A stretch of DNA of 64,000 nt, from positions 941,391-1,005,390 of the forward strand of contig NC_020171.2 in NCBI RefSeq assembly GCF_000224145.3. The letters are read 5' to 3'. Position numbers and translations under genes: made by a program. The stretch comes from Ciona intestinalis. Lineage: Eukaryota > Chordata > Ascidiacea > Phlebobranchia > Cionidae. The notes under the pieces were generated by a model. The model did not search any database. It had not been told where the DNA came from and saw only the letters and a list, made by a program, of their open reading frames with translations. Each line of letters begins with the position of its first letter. The stretch's first letter is position 1. Positions 1 to 19,676 of this stretch are shown here, in pieces.

Positions 1-8067
<8,067 letters not shown>

Positions 8068-11000
8068 TTTGGCTCACAGGTTGTATTAACTGGTACTAGA
8101 ATCCAATAAAAGTAACTACACGGTATATTTAAGTCTATTCAATTCTATCTGATCTGTAAAACAATAAATGATGTCATTTTTTACGAGTGTCGTTAGAGGT
8201 TTTTAAAAGCCACTCCGGTACTTTTACACTCTTCATATTAAAACACTACTTAAAAACGTTTTTAACACTATTTTTCTAAACATTATGATATATCTATATA
8301 TATATATATATACACACATTAAAATGGCCTTAGTTAAAAACAAAAGAGGCACATAGATGTATAATACTATATAATTTGAAGTTATACCAATAAAACTACT
8401 GAAGAACTTATTTTTTAACTCAAAAGAAGTTTTTTAACTTTTTTAATGTTTTTTTTAGCATTAAATAGATAATATTAAATCTTAACATTGTTAATTAATA
8501 CAGCATAGTAAACTAACAGTATAATTTCAATGAAATGAAAACCAACAAAGTTACAAAATATACAGTCACGGAGTCACGTATGAGTAGATAAAACATATTT
8601 TGAAGGTGGCTAAAACATTTTATCTGTACAGTATGTTGACACTAGGCGTATAGCAAGCAATTACTGTCTACAAAGTAACTTCTTTCAATATTAATTTCTC
8701 TGTTTGCATAGCGTGGCTATGAAACATTGTATATCGTACAGTGTTAAACCGCTACGTGTATTTATAGCACCTTTTTAGCAGTTGATTCATTTTTTGTCAA
8801 ATTTTAGGACGGCTAAATTTATAACTTGATTTACATAGTTTATTACTAAATCATTATTATACGTGTTAACGGTGTTATTTATATCATCATTTTAGCTATT
8901 TGATTTTTTGTCATATTTTTGGTCAGGTACCATTAAATTAAATAACGTAACTAATGGTATGATACAATACTTTAGAATGTTAAAATAATGTTAGAATTTA
9001 ACAGAAAATGGTGTAAAAGGTCATTCATACAAATATTATTGATAATATTAATGTCTTCAGAAATATATCTTTTATAAACAAAACCCTCTTTTGAAGATTT
9101 GAAATTAAATCTTGTTAAATTTAAAATAATTGCATAGGCCGACATATATTATATAAAGACCAATTTTAATATCATTACTGTCAGATTTTTAAACCATTTT
9201 TGGCAACTACAATAGCATAAAATTTAAACCCTTTATTGAGGTGACTTTTATGTCAATAAATGTGAACTTTGAAAAGGGCAGAAATTGAAAGCCCTATTAG
9301 TTATAAAGTGGGATGCAGAAAAGTGATGAATTATTAAATAGAATGCATAATATACAATGGCTTTTAAGCAATGCCACACTTTTGATATAGTAGGATAGAG
9401 TTTGAATGGCTTCTGAACAGTGTTGTGCAACAATTTTACGGTGTTGCCTAGATTTTAGATTATTTTTGTGTTAAAAAAATATGGCTAGCTAAAAAAATAG
9501 TACTGGTGCTAATTAATTTATGAACTTATAATATACTAAAATAAATATGATAATAAACTGAAATAGTAAAATAAATATATAGAACTAACTTTTAAATAAA
9601 TACAATTTATTATAATCTATATATATTAACAAGGCATTTTACAATACCTTTGTCTATGATGAATGTATAAACACAAAAATATTTAGTAGGCTTTAAAACT
9701 AAAACCTAAACTAAAAAATGTTTTAAATAGCTTTTATTTTCTTCACATAGCATAATTTATAATATTTCTTATAAATATTCATAAAAAAAAAAAAATCTAA
9801 AACTTTCACAGCAGCTATAATACCTATAGTACAAGACCTTTAAATAATACATAGTAATATACATGTAGCAACAGAACCAGAACAAATAAATGAACTATCT
9901 GCTCTACTCCAAATTGATATATCACTTTTACATACCACTACCACTATACATATGATTAAAGTTTAACCTGTGACACATTCACACATGACTCATAAAACTT
10001 TAATTGCACATAAGAGTATACAGTGCATGTGATTTGTATTAGGGTAGATTACTTAGTGTTTTTATAGCATATGTCTAAGAAGTTAAAATTGTATTTAGGC
10101 ATTTTTGATATTTTTTCTACATGAACCTTAGCTTTTCAAACTTACAAACTTAAACTAAGGTGTAGCCTAACTTTAACTCACTTAAAAAACCTGTAATTTA
10201 CAAAAAATAAGCCGTGTCTAGAGAAAACTATAATTAAGCTACGTTTTATACTTTTTCTGCCTCAACCCGAGAATATTTTTAAGATTTTGTTTAGCCTACA
10301 GTTTTAAACTAATTTGCAACTTTTTATTTATTTTATGCTATAAAAAAAACAAGCTTTAAGTAGCCATATTTGCAATTACTATAGCCTAACACATGTTTTA
10401 AGGTCACACATTCTTAAATGAAAGTGCAACACTCATACCAGCATTTCTATATATAGCGCTAACAGGAAATTTCTCCTTATAAATGTAAACAACATTAAAG
10501 CTGCAATACAGCTGTTAGAACCGCAACAATACTTAAGTAGGTATAATAGGAAGTGTATTAGGTGTTCACTGTGTGCACGCATGTAATGTTGTACCAATAT
10601 CAAATACATAAGTATACTACCATTATAATTTGCCCTGTCTAAAACAGTACTACTTATTTTCTTTGTTGCATTTAACATTTTTAATAAATAAAATAAATAA
10701 ATGTAACTTATTCATCCTCCTGTGGCGGGCAACGAAAGTTGTTATAACACAAGTGTTCTGTTTCAAACTCCTGGATAACTAAATCAATATTACACTTACT
10801 GCAAAATATAAAGTGACGGGGCAATGGGTCTGGCCTAAATCCCAGGTCACTTGGCATGATTTACTGTAGAGTCCTCACTCCTCGACCATTTAAAGTTAAA
10901 TATTACTAACATTATACATGCAGAGAAACTGAGTTGATAACTTGATAAGCCACAACAAATTAAAACAGACATATTTAGGATGATTTTCCCAAATGCCCAA

Positions 11001-11620
11001 GAACGAACTACACATGACACATGGCCCGGCCCAAATCCAAATTTTTTTATAATTACTACAGTTCACATCTTTTTATACCAAACTTGTACTTAAAGTTTTG
11101 CAAGTATATCAATACTTAACGGGAAACCATGAGTAAACCCTGATGATGTCTCACCGTATGGCAGAAAAACATCTGTCGTTTAAGATCACAAAACAAACAA
11201 TCGCCAGAGATCTTATATAACAGAACAACAGTCATTAAAAATAAATGGTAAATAAAACTATTTCAGGATGTTCATTATTATCCAAAAATATTTTTTGCAA
11301 CCCTGCAAAAAGAAAATCCCAGGTCACACTAACACCAATATTATAAGACTATATACTAAACAGTTAAACAATAAATATCATTTCTGTCCCATTAAAATAA
11401 AATAACATCATATGAACAGCCATCCAGTTGAACAAATACTTTACAAGATAAAACACACACCTACACATATTACTCACTAAAAGTAAACAAATTAAAGCTT
11501 TATTGAGATATACAGTGGGCAGAGAAAAATATTTACCCATTTTAATTCCTGTCTGTACCTCTTATGCCCACAGTTCAAGCAGTCAAGTTATACAGTATAA
11601 TAATACAAGTATAAATTTTC

Positions 11621-11790
11621 TGGGGCCGTGGCAAAGTGGTTAGCACACCTGCCTCTAACCCAGAGCTAATGAGTTCAAGGCTCTTCCACAAAGTTTAACT
11701 CGTAAGCTGGCAAAAAGTGTAAAAAACAGAACACCCGTGTTATAACGACTGTCGTTTTCATGTTTCTCTTATACATGTAAAACACACTAG
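11621..11790 (+). mobile_element. tRNA-derived SINE copy
   Basis: Head 'ggccgtggcaaagtggttag' resembles a pol III A box (TGGCNNAGTGG), and 'gagttcaaggc' resembles a B box about 40 bases later. The body contains 'acacccgtgttataacgact', which is shared with many truncated copies: about 10701-10770, 13165-13260, 15745-15815, 17396-17520, 21168-21245, 22213-22330, 24905-25090, 25795-25945, 39655-39745, 42410-42500, 46580-46675, 47050-47150, 47755-47875, 49325-49480 and 58800-59035. A composite tRNA-type SINE has been described in Ciona; I cannot confirm identity to it here. Confidence 0.7.
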
Positions 11791-12639
11791 AGCCTAATCT
11801 AATAAACTAATACATGATAACATTAGTCACAACTAGTTTACAGCGTCCTTATTAAGTTTAAAGAATGATCACACCTATGTTAGTCATACATAACTGGTAA
11901 TTTAATATGAATAAAAAACAATAATTCTAAATGCGAAAACGCGTTTGACTTTACACACAAAACACAAGCCTAAAAGACTTTAAACATAGAAAAAAAACAG
12001 CCTAAAAACACGAAAACGTGTACTTTACACGCAAAACAATGTCCTAAAGTTTAATTGCGAAAAGCACAGCAAGAAAATATCGTATATATATATTTAATTT
12101 CCGCTAATTTTATCTCACGGAATCGGAACACCTATATTACAAAATTGCAAAATCTGCAGTGTTGACCAAAATTTTAGGTACCTGAGACGTTTTTACGTCA
12201 GGAGACGGTCGGAAAGATTCTTTTTGGGGAGTGGTAACTACGATAGGTCTACAAAAGAAATGGAAATTTAAAGGGCTTTACTGAAACTGTAACTTGCATT
12301 TTGTAAAAAACGTAAACAAACTTTTATTTGACAGACAAATAACTTAGCTGTTTTAATGACTACTTGTTTTTTGATATTATGTTAGTTATCGCTTTTGCAG
12401 CGTCAAATAAATTATTCTAATCAACGCTATTTAACTACCTAGGGTGTTCTATTGCTCTGAGGTTGGTGTAATGTTATATTTTCAATCTTGCAAATTCTGC
12501 AAACGATGCGCACGCCCGTTTAAAACGTCAGTCGCAAAGAGCGACAGTTAAATTATCAGTTTGACAGGATTTGGAAACACCAAAAGAAAAATGAATCACT
12601 AAACATTTACATGATCAGAAAAAGTATCAGATGTACAGT

Positions 12640-12790
12640 ATTGTCGGGTAAGATGGTAGTTTTAAACAATCAACAATTTCAGAGTCGCGGGCCAGCGGTT
12701 ATATAATTCTGTGAATATTCTTCGTTGACTTTACCAATTAAATGGAGCAAGAAAATAGACTTGACCATTATATCCCACCCAACTATATTT
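12640..12790. mobile_element. MITE family A, diverged copy
   Basis: Left end 'ggtaagatggtagttt' and right end 'gaccattatatcccacccaa', with the family's internal 'ttatataattctgtgaatat' block. It belongs to the 'gatggtccat' end-sequence subtype. Confidence 0.6.
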
Positions 12791-14626
12791 TGTACGTAAA
12801 CGTCCGTCTTTGAACCTAAGCCAAGACCCTACTGTAAACTCGCCTACTTAGTCTGACAAAATCTGATAAGGTGTATTTTTAACGCATTTCTCGGCTTTGT
12901 TTCTTTTACAGATAAGCCGTCTAGATTAAATCAAATAGTCATGACATCTGTGAAGCATTTTAACATAAAAGCAAATAAAACAGCAGGGTTATTACTCTGC
13001 TCCAGCTATCGGAAGCTTTTTCTTGTCACACATTTCGCTTTCCGGTTTAAATAATTAAAACTATGACAAGAGAGCCTAGATTTCAGCAGACTCCATCTTC
13101 AGACGTTATTTTTTTCGCCCATGGAATGAAAAACACGTACAAGTGTACAAAGAAGGCAACTGAAAGAATGTAACTTGAATTATCCCTGCGTGGCGATAAA
13201 CGACCGTCGTTATAACCGGGGTGATCTGCTTCACAAATCTTGTGTACGCTTTTACCACTTAAACGTAACTTTGTGGGTAATTTTTCCCTTCGTTGTTTTA
13301 ATGTAAAGAATTTTTTTTACTGTATTAAAGATATTTATAAAGTTTCTGTTTAGTTGTGTCGTGCTTTCGTTTTCAATGGGTGATTAGTAAACACTTTTTT
13401 GCTAACTATATAAAATTATATTCACCAAAAAAGGAATAAATGCACGTTTTCTTATAAAAAATTTCAAAAGACAAATAATATTTCAATATTTTTATGTGCC
13501 TATTTAGGATTCAATGCATATATAGTCCTTTTAGAACGAACGTTCTGTTAGTCCCGACAAAATTACTTGTAATTTATATTCATATAACATAACATTCATT
13601 CATTAAAAACGTATGTCACGTAAACACTAAAAAATATATGATCAAATCCGTATTACAATATATATTTGATTGACATGTGATATTGGACGGGGAAAATCTC
13701 TCGTACTATACACATTGTTTGGCCAATATATGCATAATTAATAAGCTACTCATATTACCTAGTCGTCAATACAGCGTCTTAAACCGCTACACAAAACCCG
13801 GAGATAATTTGAAATTACGCGGCTTTATTAGCGCGTGGGACCTTCTGGTCGTGTTATAAGACCAGGACCTGATGTATTTGTAATGCTTGTGAATTTATTA
13901 CGCAGTATACCAATTCTATGTTAGTACCCACGTGCCTAGATACTTAATAGTATAACCCCGCTAATTATTCAATGCATTATTCTAGAATTACAACGGTACA
14001 AACGGCAGTGCCTTGGCATAGTCTGTAAAAAATTAGACGGCCGGGACCGCATCTTTGTAGTATCGTACACCGCAAAATTCGTTACTATAAGTGTTGAGGT
14101 TATAAAATTTTCAGAGGCCCAAAGCGCCGTGTAGGAAAGGCTAGGCTAGATATTAAGATAAGCTGGTTTAGCTTCCTCGCTTTAATTATGCGCTTTTTTA
14201 TACTTAAACTAGTTTTACCCCTAGCGTGTTTAAATTGCCTGTCGTTTTCTTGCTAAATCTCTTCTTTTGGCTGTTTAATCTGTTCTTCGCTATCTTAAAA
14301 TTTATGTTATGTGTTTTATCTGATTTGATTGAAAACATAAAAACAGAGCTTTTTGTTTGTCGTATATTTTACATTTAAATATTGGTTTTAGTTCCGTGCG
14401 TTTAGAATACAATTATTATATGTTCGCTCTAGCGGTTGTTTAAGATTAAAGCGTGTTAATCTTTGTACGCGTTAAAAGTAATTTCAGTAAATTTACAAAT
14501 CGTAAAACTATAATAGAGTCAACCATTTTGTTGGCTTTTGCTGCGAAGTTTTATCCGCAAATGTCAAAAAAAGATAAAATATAAAATATATCTTTTAGAA
14601 GTTTCCCTGTGATTGCTACGACATAC

Positions 14627-14815
14627 AGTAGGGTGGGGAAAGATGGGACACCTTTTTATTCTATTTTCCCGTCCAATTGGTAGTAAATGAAGAACAGTCT
14701 TAGAATTATAAATCCGTATCCTCACGACTCCCATAGACCGATGTGAATTGTTTAAAACACGATCAGGATATTTGGATATTATGTGCTAAAGGTGTCCCAT
14801 CTTCCCTCACAGTAA
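14627..14815. mobile_element. MITE family A copy
   Basis: Inverted ends 'gggtggggaaagatgggaca' and 'tgtcccatcttccctcac' enclose the common internal sequence. About 188 bp, near full length. Confidence 0.85.
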
Positions 14816-15085
14816 TCTTAATGAGAATTCGCGCTCCTTTTATACGTAGAAACAACAGCAAAGTAAATTACAGCAGTTTAAAATATTAAGAACCTTTTCT
14901 TTAGTTTAATGTATATAGGTAAATAAACATATTGATTTCTACTTGAATTGTAAGCTGTTCCAAGCTTATATATAGCGTTGCTTAACATACTATACGTATA
15001 GTAGAGATATTTATGTTTATACAAGTACGTAACAATGTAGAAGTTGCCATACAAATGTCAGAAAAAATTCAGAGTTTACAATACA

Positions 15086-15230
15086 GGTTGGGGTAAGATG
15101 GATATCGTCAGCATATAATATCCCATATTTCCTACTCGTGTTTTAACTATTTACAAAGCTTTTTAGGAGTCCTAAGGAGACAGTTATATATCATTCTGTA
15201 AATATTCTTTATTTACAATAAAAAAGAACA
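15086..15230. mobile_element. MITE family A, partial
   Basis: Left end 'ggttggggtaagatggatat' and the internal blocks are present; the right inverted end is lost. Confidence 0.6.
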
Positions 15231-16350
15231 ATTTGGAAGAATTAAAACAGATTTAAAGAAAAAGAAACAGATTAGAGAATGGCCATATATTATTTATCCT
15301 CCAAGAGGATAGCATATTCATTTCGTAAACGCGGAAACGCTGCGGTTTGGGGTTAAGCGAGACCGTTTATGTAATTAAGTGATTTGTATATGGGTGTTTG
15401 GATTTTTCTATGTACCTACAGACCATATATTTACTGTATAGCAGCTAGCACGTTTTGTGTTTCAGATTTTACTGTTGATTTTTATAATACTATCAACATT
15501 TATATATAGGCTACGGTTTTTTAGCGTGTTTTTGCTGTTATCTCGAATAGAACTTCTTAGCCGTACTGAAATAATAAAAATATCAGTTTGAGTTGGTTTA
15601 TGGGGCGATTAGTAATAAATGAACTGGTTAACGTGACTTGACGTAAGACCTTACCCATAGCGATATAGAATGCCGTTTGTGTCCTTTCGCAATGACACTT
15701 AATCACTCACAAAGTTACACATGTGGTAACTCAAAAGCGGACACGGGTATATGAAACAAAACACCCGTGTTATAACGACTGTCGTTGACCCGCCATGAGA
15801 GGATAAATAAGTTACATTAATTTGTTTATCAAAATCCAGCAGTTGTTCGTTGCTGTAGCACCTCAGCCTTATATAATAAAATGCGATGACCGCCTAGATA
15901 AAAATACCAGCTTTTAAAAAGACTGATCACGCGTTAGTCTCTGACACGACACAGTGTTTAAATCCACGCACATACAGTATTAATATTTATGGAAGAAAGT
16001 CCGATTTGTCCCTGCCGACGTCGCAAATAAACCACACAAAATCCCCAAAAGTCACACAGTCTATACGAAATAGCAATGATATGCACCGCAAGTGGGAACC
16101 AGCACCGTCTTGGCTGCGGGCCTAAGCCCTCAGTGCTTATGCACCATCAAAAATGCATGTTTGATTCGTGTGGTTACAGCAGTCTAAACATAAGTTTATT
16201 AAATGTCTGCTGTCACTCGAAAACGGCGATTTATTAAACAGTCGTTTCACGAAATACCTAAATGCGATTTTACACGCAAGCGTTTTTTCAAAAACAGCCA
16301 AAATTATTTTGAAATTCGTTAAAAACTTTTTTTTAGAAAATTGCGTATGA

Positions 16351-16410
16351 TGACGTCATGGTTACGTCACGGCGACTTTCTCTAATCTAAATCACACCTT
16401 TATGACGTCA
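16351..16410. promoter_or_regulatory. Cluster of three CRE/ATF-type sites
   Basis: Two perfect palindromes TGACGTCA (16351-16358 and 16403-16410) and one TTACGTCA (16362-16369) lie within 60 bases. The block is about 3.3 kb upstream of the VP start codon and about 8.3 kb upstream of the RSK start. TGACGTCA is the classic CREB/ATF site. The regulatory role and the target gene are inferences. Confidence 0.4.
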
Positions 16411-16951
16411 CAAACCTTACGGCGATGTCTCCACAGAGCGACCGAAACAAAAATGGAAATTTAAAATAAATAATTAAAACAAAAATAGTTTTATTAACTG
16501 TAGATCTTAAAAGCGCACGTGCGTCTGTTAAGACCAGACAAAAGTGAACAAAATAAAATTTTCAGGATTAGACCAAAAACCCGCATGAGACAATATCTTT
16601 TCACAAAATGTATTTATCCCTAAAAATCTTGGGCTTTATAAATAATGCACACGGATTCCGTCAGCGAATGCTGCTTGCCTTTTTCTCTACGTTAAGGGGT
16701 TTATATAGAAACTGGGGCCCAGGTTAGGCGTATACGCGTCAGTTATTTGAGCGATAAGACAGTGTGTTTTAGACGAGGCGCGATTTTTTTATTGATTTGA
16801 AATTATAAAGGCTTGTAAGACTGGAGCTTGGGGCCTAAATCTCAGGTCTCATTCATATGTTTACAGTTTGTTTTATTGAATTGCAATTGCATTCAGAGTT
16901 GTATTTTTAGGACTATAGATCTTGAATTAGAATAACCAAAAAGGAAATATA

Positions 16952-17131
16952 GTAGGCCGGGATATAAGATGGTCCACGTTTTATTCTTTTTTTATTGTCA
17001 TGGAAGTAAACGAAGAATATTTATAAAATTATTTAATCGTATCTTTACAGCTCCAAAGCGTTGGTATGTTAAACACAATTAGGAATGCGTTATGTGCTAA
17101 CGGTGTCCATCTTACCCCACAGTACTATAAT
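16952..17131. mobile_element. MITE family A, 'gatggtccat' subtype
   Basis: Ends 'gggatataagatggtccacg' and 'ggtgtccatcttaccccaca'. The internal 'acagctccaaagcgttggta' replaces the usual 'acgactcccatagaccgt'. The same variant is seen at 23365-23557. Confidence 0.7.
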
Positions 17132-18048
17132 TTTATTGCAATCTTTTAGATTACGCAAAAATATTTATCCAGCTTCGCAACAGCGTCCTGATGGTGGGTA
17201 GCGACTAAAACATGCCGCAGTTAATTTTTATTCGACAGTTTTGTGAAGCGCCCATACTTTTTGTTTCGGCATTTAAAAGTGGACAAAGCAACCTATTTAA
17301 CTTGTTGTAATAAAAACATGCTATATGTTTTAAAACACGCTACGAAATGTATTTTAACGTCTTTCTGAACTGACAAAGTTTATATTAAATACGGATGAAT
17401 GAATGTAACTTTTTATCCTTGTATGGACAGAAAACGACAACAAGGGTGTTCTGTTTTTTTTACACCTCGTGACCGCTTACGGGTTACCACGTATATAATC
17501 TTGTGGGTGGTGATTTTTAGTTATGAATCGAGTGGTTGAAGCAATTGCGATTTATCCCCATTAAAGCGATTATAAATAATTTTATAATTAACTTCATTCG
17601 AATACCAGATCCCTGCTAAAGTAGTCAAATTACTGGCATTCTGACGCTATAAGTGCAATGCATATGTCATAAACGAAGCGTTAATGTATTTAAATCGATG
17701 CAAACTTTCGAATTTTCAAATAAAAATTTGGCATGTGTAACAGCGATGCAAAATTTCACACAGAATTTAATTGAATTATTAAAATTTTTGGAAATTTGAT
17801 TACCGTATAAAGTCGTGTACATTTTCGCTAATTCTCATTAAAAATTAAATCGCTATGGAGCTTTTCAGTTTTATACTCTAGTAGTGTAGTGAAATATGTT
17901 TACGGAAACATTTAAGTCAGCTATATCTATAAGTATTAAATATATAAGTATTAATGTTTTTATATAATTGTTTTTTTACTATGTAAGTACGAAACGAAGG
18001 CCATAGTAATTTAAACAAGGAGTAGACGTAAATTACCGGCAAAAAGAA

Positions 18049-18243
18049 TAGTAGTGGGGAAAGATAAACACCTTTTCATTTCTATTTTCTCTTCCCATTT
18101 GGTAGTAATCAAAGAGCATTCAAGGAATTCTAAAACTGTATTCTGACGAATAATCCCATAGACCGTTGTTAATCGTTTAAAAGGTGATCAGGATATCTGG
18201 ATACTATGCGATAAAGGTGCCCCATCTCCCCCCACCCTACTAT
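18049..18243. mobile_element. MITE family A copy
   Basis: Near full length; right end 'gccccatctccccccaccct'. The left end has a small deletion. Next to it (18255-18300) is a stretch 'gggttacgggttcgaggcct' that resembles a tRNA B box, probably a SINE fragment. Confidence 0.75.
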
Positions 18244-18474
18244 GTAAAAAATTGAGCAATAGGGGTTACGGGTTCGAGGCCTATAAGTGTGATAATTAAT
18301 TTCATCTCAAACTAGGAAGCAATCGATCCAACCGCGATGCTGTACATAATTAATTTAATCAATGCTTTCGATAAAATCAGCGGTCTTTTGGTTTATCTCT
18401 TTGACTGGAAAATCGTTTAAAAGTGATCAAAAATATTAGAGTCGTTTTGTTTAGTTACGTAAATAAACATGCAT

Positions 18475-18640
18475 AGTAGGGTGGGAGAAGATGGGACATC
18501 CTTCATTCCACTTTCTCGTCCCATTTGGTAGTAAACAAAGAACATTCAAAGAATTACAAAAGTTTATCCTCACGACTCCCATAGACTATATGCTTATCTA
18601 ACACGACCAGGAAATTTGGATATTATAAAGGTCTTCCTAT
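18475..18640. mobile_element. MITE family A, right end truncated
   Basis: Good left end 'gtagggtgggagaagatggg' and internal sequence; the right inverted end is degraded. Confidence 0.75.
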
Positions 18641-18649
18641 ACCATATAT

Positions 18650-18825
18650 GGTACTGTAGGAAAAGATGAACAGCGTTAGGAAATAGTATTTAACAATTAA
18701 TAACAACAATATTTTACGCTCATGAGGATGCGGTTATATAATTATGTTAATATTATTTGTTTACTACCAAATGGGACGATAAAAGAGAAATAAAAACCTT
18801 CACATTCTTACCCCAAAAAGCAAAA
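18650..18825. mobile_element. MITE family A, inverted orientation
   Basis: Internal blocks run in the opposite order to the copy just before it (tttgtttactaccaaatggg near the right). The two copies form a loose inverted pair. Confidence 0.65.
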
Positions 18826-19676
18826 TGTGCCTAAATCGGAAAAATCTTAAACAATTGCGTTTTACGTTGTATATGCTGTTGCATGATACACCAACAGTTC
18901 GTTTGCGGGAGTATTAATTATTAAAGAGTCTTAGAAGCGGAAAAGCGATTCGCACAATGTAGTACATGTGTTATACGAATATTACATCGCCTCTGTGGCA
19001 ATCGTGACGATACAGTGTTTAGAATGTACTTGCAAAATTTTCGCTAATACCTTTTATCTGATTTTTGCATGTTGTATGCTTACCGCTGGGATAAAGCTTT
19101 TATTCACCGTCGAGTTATAACATGGATGCTTTCTTACACACTAGACACACATGGAGTATTATTAGGCAACAAATGTAATATATACCGCAGCGTGTAAGTA
19201 ATTCTGGCATACTGCCAAAATTAATAAGCGCAAATGTATATAATATGCGTGTAGTGCATGAAACAATGTGACACAGTTCACGGTATTTCTCTCTAATGGT
19301 CTATACAGTAAAGGAATGGCCTGAAATATTATAAGTATTAAAGCGCAGATAAAGCTATAAATGTAACTATAGCTTAAAACTTTTTGTAACTTCATGAATT
19401 CGGGAAATGTACTTATATTGGCAACCACGCTTTTATTTAACACCTTTACCAAAGTTTTTACCCCTAAAGAAGTTTTAACGACTGTCGTTTGACTGCTAAT
19501 TCCCTTCTCTTCGCTGTTTTATTTAATTTAATTTTAATCTAGTTTTCGTTACTAGATTTAAGGAGATAAATACAGTTTATGTTATGTTCTTTGTCTTGTT
19601 ATGGCAAAATGTTTTTATCTAATCTGTATTTCAGAAGATACAGACTGTATAGATTTCACAAAAAAAAAACAATAAA

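Larger units (their letters stand above)
8068..19676. other. Gene-free interval between RSK start and the VP gene
   Basis: I see no supported coding exon here. Open frames are short, without family similarity or good splice signals. Both flanking genes point away from this interval, so it holds the promoters of both RSK (minus) and VP (plus). It contains many family-A MITEs (12.6, 14.6, 15.1, 17.0, 18.1, 18.5 and 18.7 kb), SINE pieces (10.7, 11.6, 13.2, 15.75 and 17.4 kb) and a CRE-like cluster at 16351-16410. No convincing TATA box was seen upstream of 19677. Confidence 0.7.
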
